This document shows positions 1 to 7,242 of a DNA stretch of 13,585 bases, in pieces. The translations under genes and the position numbers were made by a program. The notes below the pieces were generated by a model. It was not told the DNA's origin and did no database searches. It worked only from the letters and a program-made list of their open reading frames with translations. The DNA lies in the NCBI GenBank assembly GCA_903958995.1, contig CAJBVG010000204.1:1-13585 (forward strand), in the 5' to 3' direction. Each line of letters begins with the position of its first letter. Within the stretch, counting starts at the first letter, position 1. The stretch comes from an uncultured bacterium (lineage in GTDB: Bacteria > Bacteroidota > Bacteroidia > Sphingobacteriales > Sphingobacteriaceae).

Positions 1-183
1 GCAGATATACTAGTTGAGGATTGTGTGTTAATTGAACTAAAATCAGTCGAAAAATTGCATGGTATTCACTTTACCCAAACCTATTCTTATATTAAATTAT
101 TAAATATTAAATTAGGCTTGCTTATTAACTTTAATGAATCATTACTTAAAAATGGAATCAAAAGAGTAGTAAACAAAATATAA
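1..183 (+). CDS. GxxExxY family protein, C-terminal part (5' end outside window)
   Basis: Frame 1 is open from the first base to TAA at 181-183 and encodes the last 60 residues of a protein. The stretch VEDCVLIELKSVEKL, then HFTQTYSYIKLLNIKLGLLINF and a basic end (KNGIKRVVNKI), matches the C-terminal half of the small GxxExxY family. That family is annotated as having a PD-(D/E)XK nuclease-like fold, and ELK here would be the E-x-K part of the core. The name motif and the N-terminal half lie upstream of the window. The biological role of the family is not established. The gene is followed directly by a short CTTTG-based tandem repeat. Identity is recognised from sequence pattern and no function is claimed. 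Confidence 0.8.
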   Translation, partial: ADILVEDCVLIELKSVEKLHGIHFTQTYSYIKLLNIKLGLLINFNESLLKNGIKRVVNKI

Positions 184-187
184 TGCT

Positions 188-211
188 CTTTGCTCCTTTG
201 CCCCTTTGCGT
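188..211 (+). repeat. Three-unit octamer tandem repeat (CTTTGCNC)
   Basis: Three units, CTTTGCTC (188-195), CTTTGCCC (196-203) and CTTTGCGT (204-211), follow one another in exact 8-bp register, starting four bases after the GxxExxY stop codon. They end 16 bp before the next start codon. No other function is visible. Confidence 0.7.
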
Positions 212-227
212 GAAATAAAAACCAACT

Positions 228-908
228 ATGAAAATTACTTTCTTCGGCCACTCTTGTTTCCTACTGGAAACATCAACATCGAAAATTTTATTCGATCCAT
301 TCATTACTCCAAACGAACGAGCGAAGCATATTGATGTAGACAAAATTGAGGCGGATTACATCTTACAATCGCATGGGCATGTAGATCACTTTGTAGATTT
401 ACCAGGAATTGCAAAAAGAACCGGAGCCATGGTAGTATCCTCTTGGGAAATTACCGAATGGTTAAAAAAGAAAGGTATTGAAAATGTTCACCCGATGAAT
501 ATTGGTGGTTCTTGGACTTTCCCTTTCGGTAAGGTGAAAATGGTGTTTGCTGCACATTCCAATTCCCTACCCGACGGAAGTTATGGTGGCGTAGCTGCTG
601 GGTACATCATAGAAGCAGACAGCAAGCGTATCTTCTATGCTGGAGATACCGGGCTCAATCAGGATATGAAACTCATAGGGGAGTACTGGACACCCGATGT
701 TGCACTATTGCCTATTGGCGACAATTTCACGATGGATGTGGATGATGCCGTAATTGCATCTGACTTTATTCAATGCAATGAAATTATCGGAATGCACTTC
801 GATACCTTCGGTTATATTGAAATTAACCATTCGGAAGCTATTCGCAAATTCGAAATCCGTAATAAAACATTGCATTTAATGGAAATAGGCTCAACAATTG
901 AGATTTAA
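228..908 (+). CDS. UPF0173-type metal-dependent hydrolase (metallo-beta-lactamase fold)
   Basis: This 226-residue protein has the compact metallo-beta-lactamase fold of the UPF0173 family (annotated as metal-dependent hydrolase). The metal-binding signature HxHxDH is at residues 49-54 (HGHVDH). Further likely ligands are H110 (FAAHS), D140 (FYAGDTG) and H190 (GMHFDT). The N-terminus MKITFFGHSCFLLE is the usual start of the family, and its length of about 225 residues is normal. The natural substrate is not known. No signal peptide is seen, so the protein should be cytoplasmic. The gene stands alone on the + strand: 61 bp and a promoter-like box separate it from typA. No strong ribosome binding site is visible, as is common in Bacteroidota. 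Confidence 0.9.
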   Translation: MKITFFGHSCFLLETSTSKILFDPFITPNERAKHIDVDKIEADYILQSHGHVDHFVDLPGIAKRTGAMVVSSWEITEWLKKKGIENVHPMNIGGSWTFPFGKVKMVFAAHSNSLPDGSYGGVAAGYIIEADSKRIFYAGDTGLNQDMKLIGEYWTPDVALLPIGDNFTMDVDDAVIASDFIQCNEIIGMHFDTFGYIEINHSEAIRKFEIRNKTLHLMEIGSTIEI

Positions 909-914
909 CCCAAC

Positions 915-954
915 ATTAACGGATTAACACATTAACATATTAACATATTATCCT
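915..954 (+). repeat. ATTAACNN octamer array leading into the typA promoter box
   Basis: Five consecutive octamers, ATTAACGG, ATTAACAC, ATTAACAT, ATTAACAT and a degenerate ATTATCCT, fill the gap between the hydrolase stop (906-908) and typA. The last unit ends at 954 and the -7-like box starts at 955. Where a -33 TTG would be expected (about 932-937), the array supplies TTAAC instead. The units differ by one base from the ATTAGCAC units after def, which suggests one repeat family. Confidence 0.75.
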
Positions 955-962
955 TACCTTTG
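955..962 (+). promoter_or_regulatory. Predicted -7 box of typA promoter (TACCTTTG)
   Basis: TACCTTTG fits the Bacteroidota sigma-ABfA -7 consensus TAnnTTTG exactly. It ends 7 nt before the typA ATG, so the transcript would have almost no leader. No TTG is present at the -33 distance, where the octamer array lies. Confidence 0.55.
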
Positions 963-969
963 CGGCATC

Positions 970-2775
970 ATGCAAAAAGTAAGAAATATAGCAATTATTG
1001 CCCATGTCGATCACGGGAAAACCACTTTAGTGGACAAAATTTTACATCAAACGAACCTTTTTAGAGATAATCAGGCAACTGGCGATCTTATCTTAGATAG
1101 CAACGATTTAGAGCGTGAACGTGGTATTACCATCGTTTCAAAGAACGTTTCGGTACGTTATAAAGACTACAAAATCAACATTATTGATACTCCTGGTCAC
1201 GCCGACTTTGGCGGTGAAGTAGAGCGTGTATTGAAAATGGCTGATGGGGTATTATTATTGGTGGATGCTTTTGAAGGTGCAATGCCTCAAACGCGTTTCG
1301 TAACTCAAAAGGCACTTTCCTTAGGATTAAAGCCAATTGTGGTTATCAATAAGGTAGATAAAGAAAATTGCCGTCCAATAGAAGTTCAGGAATCTATTTT
1401 CGAATTATTCTTCAACTTAGAAGCTACAGAAGATCAGTTGGATTTTCCAACCATCTACGGTTCTTCTAAACAAGGTTGGATGAGTACCGACTTCAATAAT
1501 ATTACTGAAGACATCACTCCGTTATTGGATGCTGTATTAGAGTATATCCCAGAGCCGGTAGAAAACCCAGGTACATTACAAATGCAAATTACCTCTTTAG
1601 ATTATTCATCTTTCGTAGGTCGTATTGCTATTGGTCGTGTAGCACGTGGTACCATTAAAGAAAACATGCCAGTTTCATTAATGAAAAAAGATGGCAAAGT
1701 TGTAAAATCAAGAATTAAGGAGTTATATACTTTCGAAGGTTTAGGAAAAGTGAGAGTGGAAGAAGTACATAACGGTGATATTTGTGCTGTTGTTGGTATT
1801 GATGGTTTTGATATTGGTGATACAATTGCCGATTTCGAAAATCCAGAGCAATTAGCTGTCATTAAAATCGATGAGCCTACGATGAACATGTTGTTTACTA
1901 TTAACAACTCTCCGTTCTTCGGTAAGGAAGGTAAATTTGTTACCTCTCGTCACTTACGTGATCGTTTAATGAAAGAGATGGAGAAAAACTTAGCACTTCG
2001 CGTTGAAGAGTCGGGTTCTCCAGATTCATACTTAGTTTACGGTCGTGGTATTCTTCACTTGTCAGTATTAATCGAAACGATGCGTCGTGAAGGTTACGAA
2101 ATGCAAGTTGGTCAACCTCAAGTTATCATTAAAGAAATTGATGGTAAGAAATGTGAGCCAGTTGAAACATTAATTGTAGACGTACCAGGTGAAGTAGCAG
2201 GTAAGGTTATTGAATTAGTAACTCAACGTAAAGGTGATTTATTAGTGATGGAACCTAAAGGCGATTTACAACATTTAGAATTCGAAATCCCAGCTCGTGG
2301 TATTATCGGTTTGCGTAATAACGTATTAACAGCAACTGCTGGAGAAGCAATTATGGCTCACCGTTTCAAAGCTTACGAACCATGGAAAGGCGATATCCCA
2401 CAACGTATGAGTGGTGTATTAATTTCAATGGATAAAGGTAGTGCAACTGCTTACCGTATTGATAAATTACAAGATAGAGGTAGATTCTTTGTGAATCCAG
2501 GTGAAGAAGTTTACCAAGGAATGATCATCGGTGAAAACAGTAGAGAAACTGATATGACCGTGAACATTACTGAAGGAAAACAATTAACCAACTTCCGTAC
2601 TACTAGTAAGGATGATGCAACTCGTATCGCTCCAGCTACTAAATTCTCATTAGAGGAAGCAATGGAATATATCCAAGCAGATGAGTACGTAGAGGTTACT
2701 CCAGTATCAATGCGTTTGCGTAAAATCTACTTAACGGAGATCGAAAGAAATCAAAAGAAGAAACAAGGACAATAG
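970..2775 (+). CDS. typA: Translational GTPase TypA/BipA
   Basis: This 601-residue protein is a ribosome-binding GTPase of the EF-G-like class, close to the usual length of about 607. It acts in ribosome assembly and stress adaptation, notably 50S maturation in E. coli. The G motifs are all present: G1 AHVDHGKTT (residues 11-19), G2 in ERERGIT (48-54), G3 DTPGH (73-77) and G4 NKVD (127-130), with G5 near 165 (GSSKQG). Beta-barrel domain II, EF-G-like domains III and V, and the TypA-specific C-terminal domain (ARGIIGLRNNVLTATAGEAIM onward) follow in order. Codon use is biased to GGT, CGT and GAA, as expected for a highly expressed gene. It is apparently monocistronic, with a -7 box just upstream and a terminator 53 bp after the stop. 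Confidence 0.97.
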   Translation: MQKVRNIAIIAHVDHGKTTLVDKILHQTNLFRDNQATGDLILDSNDLERERGITIVSKNVSVRYKDYKINIIDTPGHADFGGEVERVLKMADGVLLLVDAFEGAMPQTRFVTQKALSLGLKPIVVINKVDKENCRPIEVQESIFELFFNLEATEDQLDFPTIYGSSKQGWMSTDFNNITEDITPLLDAVLEYIPEPVENPGTLQMQITSLDYSSFVGRIAIGRVARGTIKENMPVSLMKKDGKVVKSRIKELYTFEGLGKVRVEEVHNGDICAVVGIDGFDIGDTIADFENPEQLAVIKIDEPTMNMLFTINNSPFFGKEGKFVTSRHLRDRLMKEMEKNLALRVEESGSPDSYLVYGRGILHLSVLIETMRREGYEMQVGQPQVIIKEIDGKKCEPVETLIVDVPGEVAGKVIELVTQRKGDLLVMEPKGDLQHLEFEIPARGIIGLRNNVLTATAGEAIMAHRFKAYEPWKGDIPQRMSGVLISMDKGSATAYRIDKLQDRGRFFVNPGEEVYQGMIIGENSRETDMTVNITEGKQLTNFRTTSKDDATRIAPATKFSLEEAMEYIQADEYVEVTPVSMRLRKIYLTEIERNQKKKQGQ

Positions 2776-2779
2776 TCTT

Positions 2780-2814
2780 TACTGGTAGCTGGTGAATAGT
2801 AACTGGTGACTAGT
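2780..2814 (-). repeat. Five inverted heptamers after typA stop
   Basis: Four bases after the typA stop, five contiguous 7-bp units appear: TACTGGT, AGCTGGT, GAATAGT, AACTGGT and GACTAGT. Read on the - strand they are ACTAGTC, ACCAGTT, ACTATTC, ACCAGCT and ACCAGTA. These are the same family as the 14 direct units before murF, in opposite orientation. Aligned to the last five murF-side units they match at 26 of 35 positions. Confidence 0.8.
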
Positions 2815-2824
2815 AATATTATAG

Positions 2825-2861
2825 AAGAGGGAAGTTTGTTTAGACAGGCTTCCCTTTTTTT
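2825..2861 (+). terminator. Rho-independent terminator of typA
   Basis: The stem AGGGAAG (2828-2834) pairs with CTTCCCT (2849-2855) around a 14-nt loop in which TGT and ACA can pair further. Seven T residues follow (2855-2861). It lies between the inverted and direct heptamer arrays and should end the typA transcript. Confidence 0.8.
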
Positions 2862-2903
2862 ATTTCTAGGCATTCCCTTTTTAATTTAATTTATTTAATT
2901 TGT

Positions 2904-3001
2904 ACCAGTCACCAGTCACCAGTCACCAGTTACCAATTACCAATAACCAATTACCATTCACTAGCTACTAGTCACCATTCACCAATTACCAGTTACCATC
3001 C
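2904..3001 (+). repeat. 14-unit heptamer array (ACCANTY) abutting the murF start codon
   Basis: Fourteen uninterrupted 7-bp units run from 2904 to 3001 with no indel. In order they are ACCAGTC three times, ACCAGTT, ACCAATT, ACCAATA, ACCAATT, ACCATTC, ACTAGCT, ACTAGTC, ACCATTC, ACCAATT, ACCAGTT and ACCATCC. The last base of the last unit immediately precedes the murF ATG at 3002, so the whole translation initiation region is repeat sequence without a purine-rich ribosome binding site. AT-rich sequence (about 2877-2903) precedes the array and may hold the murF promoter, but no good TAnnTTTG box is seen there. Confidence 0.9.
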
Positions 3002-4294
3002 ATGGAATTATACGAAATCTACCAATCTCACCCATACATTTCTACCGACACTAGAAGTATTGCAAAAGACTCTATCTTTTTTGCTTTGAAAGGTGAAAAC
3101 TTTAATGGGAATACCTTTGCCGAAAAAGCATTGGCAGCAGGTGCAGCGTATGTAGTAATTGACGAGAAAGAGTATCAATTAAATGATCGTTGTATTTTAG
3201 TGAAAGATGTGCTTACTGCTTTGCAAGACTTAGCGAAGCATCATCGCGCTCAACTTAACATTCCATTTATAGGCATTACAGGTTCGAACGGGAAAACAAC
3301 TTCAAAAGAATTGTTGCACGCTGTGTTGAGTAGAAAATATAAAACGCTTGCTACAAAAGGGAATCTCAATAATCATATCGGTGTACCGCTAACTATTCTT
3401 AGTATTACTAATGATATTGAAATGGCTATAATCGAGATGGGTGCAAACCATCAACTCGAAATAGAATTCTTATCCAATATTGCTAATCCAGATTTTGGTT
3501 TAATATGCAATGTTGGCAAAGCACACTTAGAAGGCATGGGTGGTTTTGAAGGTGTGAAAAAAACCAAGAAAGAATTATACGACCACATTCGTACTCACAA
3601 TGGAATTGCATTTGTAAATGCAGATGATATAAACTTGATGGAGATGAGTGCAACAGTAGAGAAAAAAGAATATTTTGGTTCTAATGCTAATGCGCGTGTG
3701 AGTGGAAGAATAGTATCGTCAGATCCATTTTTATCAATCGAAATAAAATTAAAAAACGATGCACAATTCACAAGCATCAATTCACAATTGGTAGGCGATT
3801 ATAATTTGAATAATATCTTAGCAGCCATTTGCATTGGTGATTATTTTGAAGTGCCATTGTCTGAAATGATTGCTGGTATTGAATCTTACGCCCCTAGTAA
3901 CAATCGTTCGCAAGCGGTAAAAATGGGAAGTAATGATGTGATACTCGATGCATACAATGCGAATCCGAGTAGCATGAGTGCTGCGATTCATAATTTTGTA
4001 AAACTAAATGCTTCGAATAAAGTAATGATCTTAGGCGACATGTTCGAAATGGGTGAGGAGAGTATGCGCGAACATTTAGCAATGATAGAACTCGTTCATC
4101 AATTAAAATTTGAACATGTTATTTTTGTTGGAAAAGATTTTTATGCTTGCAAGAAATATGAATTTCAGTTTTTCGAAACTACGGAAGAAGCGAAAGATTA
4201 TCTATCGCAAAACAAACCAACAAGCAGTATGATTTTAGTAAAAGGTTCTAGAGGAATGAAGCTCGAATTATTAACGAGCGAATTGAATGGGTAA
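3002..4294 (+). CDS. murF: UDP-N-acetylmuramoyl-tripeptide--D-alanyl-D-alanine ligase MurF
   Basis: MurF adds D-Ala-D-Ala to UDP-MurNAc-tripeptide with ATP, the last cytoplasmic step of the peptidoglycan precursor nucleotide. At 430 residues the length is normal. The N-terminal substrate-binding domain contains STDTRSI and FFALKGENFNGN (about 14-37). The Mur ligase ATP loop GITGSNGKTT is at 91-100, NLNNHIG at 121-127 and EMGANH at 145-150. H175 follows in NVGKAHLEGMGG. GDYNLNNILAA (266-276) leads to the C-terminal domain with DAYNANP (316-322). The ATG at 3002 is preferred because the N-terminus fits the family and TAG at 2969 closes the frame upstream. The gene is not in a dcw cluster here. 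It is convergent with gldH, with only 6 bp between the stops. Its 5' context is an unusual heptamer array. Confidence 0.96.
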   Translation: MELYEIYQSHPYISTDTRSIAKDSIFFALKGENFNGNTFAEKALAAGAAYVVIDEKEYQLNDRCILVKDVLTALQDLAKHHRAQLNIPFIGITGSNGKTTSKELLHAVLSRKYKTLATKGNLNNHIGVPLTILSITNDIEMAIIEMGANHQLEIEFLSNIANPDFGLICNVGKAHLEGMGGFEGVKKTKKELYDHIRTHNGIAFVNADDINLMEMSATVEKKEYFGSNANARVSGRIVSSDPFLSIEIKLKNDAQFTSINSQLVGDYNLNNILAAICIGDYFEVPLSEMIAGIESYAPSNNRSQAVKMGSNDVILDAYNANPSSMSAAIHNFVKLNASNKVMILGDMFEMGEESMREHLAMIELVHQLKFEHVIFVGKDFYACKKYEFQFFETTEEAKDYLSQNKPTSSMILVKGSRGMKLELLTSELNG

Positions 4295-4300
4295 TTGAAT

Positions 4301-4765
4301 TTATTTTTTCTCTACTCTTACACCAATATCTTCTACACCCAGCAATGGGTTATCTCTCATGTTTTGTTCGATGCTAAATGAGTAAACACCTTTGCGAGGG
4401 AACTTCACATTCTCCATAACTTTTATTTGATTCGAGAAAATATCTCCTAAGCCAGAGCCTAACCATTTTCCATCGGCTTCTGCCAATTTAAATTCTAATC
4501 GTTGTGTTTCTGCTTTTGCCTTAGGGCCTTGAATGGTAAACAGAACAAACAGGTTTGAGTATTTATACAAACCTGTATGTCTGATGTTGAAATAAACGTT
4601 ATGTTCTGTAGTCGTATCGTTAACCTCTAAATAAAATGTAGGCTTCTGATTAATGTGCCAAGCATTGTCTTTTAGGTTTTGATAATCTTCAAACACACGC
4701 TTCTGATCGCACGCTGTAATAAATAACGTGGAGATAAAAAGCAATATGTAAGCACTACGTTTCAT
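4301..4765 (-). CDS. gldH: Gliding motility lipoprotein GldH
   Basis: This 154-residue lipoprotein has a hydrophobic signal sequence and lipobox FITAC, with the lipidated Cys at residue 19. The body resembles GldH: HINQKPTFYLEVNDT, YFNIRHTGLYKYSNLFVLF, GKWLGSGLGDIF and a C-terminal GVYSFSIEQNMRDNPLLGVEDIGVRVE. In Flavobacterium johnsoniae GldH is needed for gliding. Homologues also occur in Bacteroidota not known to glide, so motility cannot be concluded. It should be anchored in the cell envelope. The start codon overlaps the ricT stop by one base (TAATG), which implies translational coupling in a holB-ricT-gldH operon. No strong hairpin terminator is visible after the stop. Confidence 0.9.
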   Translation of the reverse strand: MKRSAYILLFISTLFITACDQKRVFEDYQNLKDNAWHINQKPTFYLEVNDTTTEHNVYFNIRHTGLYKYSNLFVLFTIQGPKAKAETQRLEFKLAEADGKWLGSGLGDIFSNQIKVMENVKFPRKGVYSFSIEQNMRDNPLLGVEDIGVRVEKK

Positions 4766-6048
4766 TATTTTTTTGGTCTATTGTTTTGTGGTGGTCTGTT
4801 TGGGTTGTTCGGATTTCCACCTTCGTTATTTTTGGGTGCACTCATATTAACAGCTCCTTCAGTTCCTCCAGTATTATTTGGATTGTTTGGTTTGCGATTA
4901 TTGTTATTGCGCTTATTGCGGTTATTGTTATTGTTGCTTTTCTTCTTACGATTACGTTCGTCCATACGAGTCAAAGAATCCTGGCCAACAACGTTTTCAT
5001 AATCCAATACTTTCTCAACCAATTTTGGAACAATAATTACGTCTGATAAATCTTCAGGGTACTCATTGTTTTTATTCATCGCAATAATGGCATTCACTCT
5101 ACTGACGTGCAATGGAATCCATGCTTCATCATGACGATAGCTAAACCACATCATCCTTTTAAAGATGTCGGATTTTTGCAAGTAAGCAGAACCACGTTTA
5201 GTTTTAATTTCTTTGATATCCTCTGGGAAATCTTTTAACGCATCCATATACGTATCCAACTCATAATTTAAACAGCACTTCAACTTACCACATTGACCGG
5301 CAAGTTTCAAGGTGTTTAAAGAAAGGTTTTGATAACGAGCAGCCGAAGTACTTACCGTTTTAAAATCGGTTAGCCAAGTAGAACAGCATAGCTCTCTACC
5401 ACATGAACCAATACCGCCTAAACGACTTGCTTCTTGGCGCATACCAATTTGGCGCATCTCAATGCGTACTTTAAATTCTTCAGCAAGTTTTTTAATCAAC
5501 TCACGAAAATCGACACGATCTTCTGCTGTATAGTAAAAAGTAGCTTTGGTTTTATCACCTTGATAATCGACATCGCTTAATTTCATACCAAGCTTAAGCT
5601 CGATAATAATTTTGCGGGCACGATGCATAGTTTCGTACTCCAAGCCTTTGGCTAGTTTCCATTTTTCTACATCTACTGTGCTAGCCTTGCGATACAATTT
5701 CTTGATTTCGGGAGCATCTACCGCTATACCTCGCTTTTTCATTTGCATTCGAACCAATTCCCCGGTCATTGTGATATGGCCAACATCGTAGCCTCCGGTT
5801 CCTGATTCGACACAGACTAATTCGCCTGCTTCTACATATATATTGTCGGTGTTTCGATAAAAATCTTTACGTGAGCCTTTAAATCTCACTTCAAGTATAT
5901 TAAATGCTTTGTAGTTTGCAGGCATGTCTACGTTTGAAAACCAATCGTATACATCTAGCTTACTACATCCTCCTCCCGTCATACAAGAACCATTGCTCTT
6001 ACATCCTGCCGGCACACACCCACCACTTGAACATGATCCACATCCCAT
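4765..6048 (-). CDS. ricT: PSP1/RicT (YaaT)-type iron-sulfur regulatory protein
   Basis: This 427-residue protein carries a PSP1 domain (about residues 45-290). It has the paired cysteine groups typical of RicT/YaaT: C216, C221 and C222 (SCGRELCC), and C253, C258 and C259 (CGKLKCC). In Bacillus subtilis RicT belongs to the RicA-RicF-RicT complex, which carries [4Fe-4S] clusters and supports RNase Y-dependent mRNA processing and development. Whether this complex exists in Bacteroidota is not shown. Two parts are added to the core. One is an N-terminal segment with six cysteines in 28 residues (C3, C6, C11, C16, C22, C28). The other is a disordered tail from about 365, rich in Asn, Arg, Lys and Pro. 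holB lies 28 bp upstream and gldH overlaps downstream. The holB-ricT order is shared with Bacillus. Confidence 0.88.
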   Translation of the reverse strand: MGCGSCSSGGCVPAGCKSNGSCMTGGGCSKLDVYDWFSNVDMPANYKAFNILEVRFKGSRKDFYRNTDNIYVEAGELVCVESGTGGYDVGHITMTGELVRMQMKKRGIAVDAPEIKKLYRKASTVDVEKWKLAKGLEYETMHRARKIIIELKLGMKLSDVDYQGDKTKATFYYTAEDRVDFRELIKKLAEEFKVRIEMRQIGMRQEASRLGGIGSCGRELCCSTWLTDFKTVSTSAARYQNLSLNTLKLAGQCGKLKCCLNYELDTYMDALKDFPEDIKEIKTKRGSAYLQKSDIFKRMMWFSYRHDEAWIPLHVSRVNAIIAMNKNNEYPEDLSDVIIVPKLVEKVLDYENVVGQDSLTRMDERNRKKKSNNNNNRNKRNNNNRKPNNPNNTGGTEGAVNMSAPKNNEGGNPNNPNRPPQNNRPKK

Positions 6049-6076
6049 AATTTCAATTTTTGTTTAATATGCGAAT

Positions 6077-7192
6077 TTACATTTTTCTTTGCAAATCCTT
6101 CATCACTTGTACGGAAAGGTCTAAAAATACGATTTTAGGGTTCGCATTCCGCTCAATATGATAGATAGCCTTCTCTAAATGCCCAATAATATAGGGTGCA
6201 TTTAGAGTATTAATAATAGAAGCCATCTTCGGCAATTCGAAGAATTTGCTCTCAAAGCGGATAATTTCTGTTGCTGATGCATTATAAGTTAAGCAATCGC
6301 GAATAACCTGCAAGCCAAACCTCAACATATTTTTTTGATTCTCTCTGCCAAATGCCGCTATGGCAATCTGGTCAATCAAATGCTGAATTTCAATTCCTTT
6401 ACGTGCATAGCAAAGTCGGAACCACTGCACAAATACTTCCTCTAAGTTGTTTTCTTCTAACAACATGAGGTTAATGCCCGCTTGCATACTTCCATCTGCT
6501 AAATAGGCGTAACGCGCTGCGGCATGTTCTTCACAATCCATCTCCAATAAATGAGCTTTGATCTCTTCATCGCTAAATTTCCCAATTTTTACCAATTGAG
6601 TACGCGATAAAATGGTGTTGATGATTTGATCGTATTGCTCTGCCACCAAAATGAACAAAGTCTTTTCAGGTGGTTCTTCAATTAGTTTTAATAAAGTATT
6701 ACCAGTGGCGCCCAAATATTCAGGTAGCCACATAATGAGTACTTTGAAATCAGCCTCGTATGATTTGTAGCTTAAACGCTTAATAATATCATGGCATTCG
6801 GCAATATTGATGTTGGGCTGTTTGTTTTCTGCTTGCAACTGGTCAGTCCACTCATCAATACCCATAAATGGAGAAGCTAATAAGGCCTCTCTCCATTCTT
6901 TTATATATACCGTACTTACCTCATCCGCTTTTTTGGTGATAAACGGGTAGCTAAAATGTAAGTCGGGGTGTATTAATTTATTGTATTTACGACAAGATGG
7001 GCATTCGCCACAAGAATCATTGTTAATTCTGTTGGTGCAATTTAAGTATTGAGCATAGGCCACTGCTAGGGCTAAACTTCCGCTACCACTCTGACCTAGA
7101 AATAATTGCGCATGACTTACTCGCCCTTCGTTAATGGAACGAATGAGCCTTTCTTTCACTTCTGCATGTCCTGGGATTTCACTAAATAACAT
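6077..7192 (-). CDS. holB: DNA polymerase III clamp-loader subunit delta' (HolB-like)
   Basis: This 371-residue AAA+-fold protein would act in the clamp loader of the replicative polymerase. The N-terminus MLFSEIPGHAEVKERL followed by SHAQLFLGQSGSGS is typical of delta'. The Walker A position reads GQSGSGSL (33-40) and lacks the usual Lys, consistent with delta' not hydrolysing ATP. A zinc module is formed by C52, C61, C64 and C67 (CGECPSC). KLIEEPPEKTLFILV follows. The family SRC motif reads SRT (LSRTQLVKI). The frame stays open to an ATG at 7261, but that start would overlap the divergent ruvX gene and adds 23 residues unlike the family. The ATG at 7192 is chosen because the canonical sequence begins there. 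It is the first gene of a probable holB-ricT-gldH operon. Confidence 0.88.
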   Translation of the reverse strand: MLFSEIPGHAEVKERLIRSINEGRVSHAQLFLGQSGSGSLALAVAYAQYLNCTNRINNDSCGECPSCRKYNKLIHPDLHFSYPFITKKADEVSTVYIKEWREALLASPFMGIDEWTDQLQAENKQPNINIAECHDIIKRLSYKSYEADFKVLIMWLPEYLGATGNTLLKLIEEPPEKTLFILVAEQYDQIINTILSRTQLVKIGKFSDEEIKAHLLEMDCEEHAAARYAYLADGSMQAGINLMLLEENNLEEVFVQWFRLCYARKGIEIQHLIDQIAIAAFGRENQKNMLRFGLQVIRDCLTYNASATEIIRFESKFFELPKMASIINTLNAPYIIGHLEKAIYHIERNANPKIVFLDLSVQVMKDLQRKM

Positions 7193-7230
7193 GTCGCAAT
7201 TTATAAAATTTAAAATTCGTTTCCATCCCT

Positions 7231-7238
7231 TATCTTTG
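7231..7238 (+). promoter_or_regulatory. Predicted -7 box of ruvX-def promoter (TATCTTTG)
   Basis: TATCTTTG is an exact match to TAnnTTTG and ends only 4 nt before the ruvX ATG. Transcription would begin at or next to the start codon. It lies in the 50-bp gap between divergent holB and ruvX. No clear TTG is seen at -33. Confidence 0.6.
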
Positions 7239-7242
7239 TAAA

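Noticed and set aside
1602..1907. 101-codon - strand ORF within typA
   Set aside because: It is wholly inside a well-conserved coding region in another frame, has no family resemblance, and reflects the codon bias of typA.
2904..3001. CRISPR array as an explanation of the repeat before murF
   Set aside because: Units are 7 bp with no spacers and there are no cas genes; this is a simple tandem repeat.
4261..4279. GCTCG/CGAGC hairpin at the 3' end of murF as a terminator for gldH on the - strand
   Set aside because: The stem is only 5 bp with a 9-nt loop inside coding sequence, and no T tract follows on the - strand.
4781..5046. Leu/Val-rich + strand ORFs of 73 and 86 codons that look like membrane peptides
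   Set aside because: They are antisense to the Asn/Arg/Lys-rich tail of RicT. The AAT/AAC-rich repeat codons read as Leu, Val and Ile on the other strand, so the hydrophobic look is an artefact.
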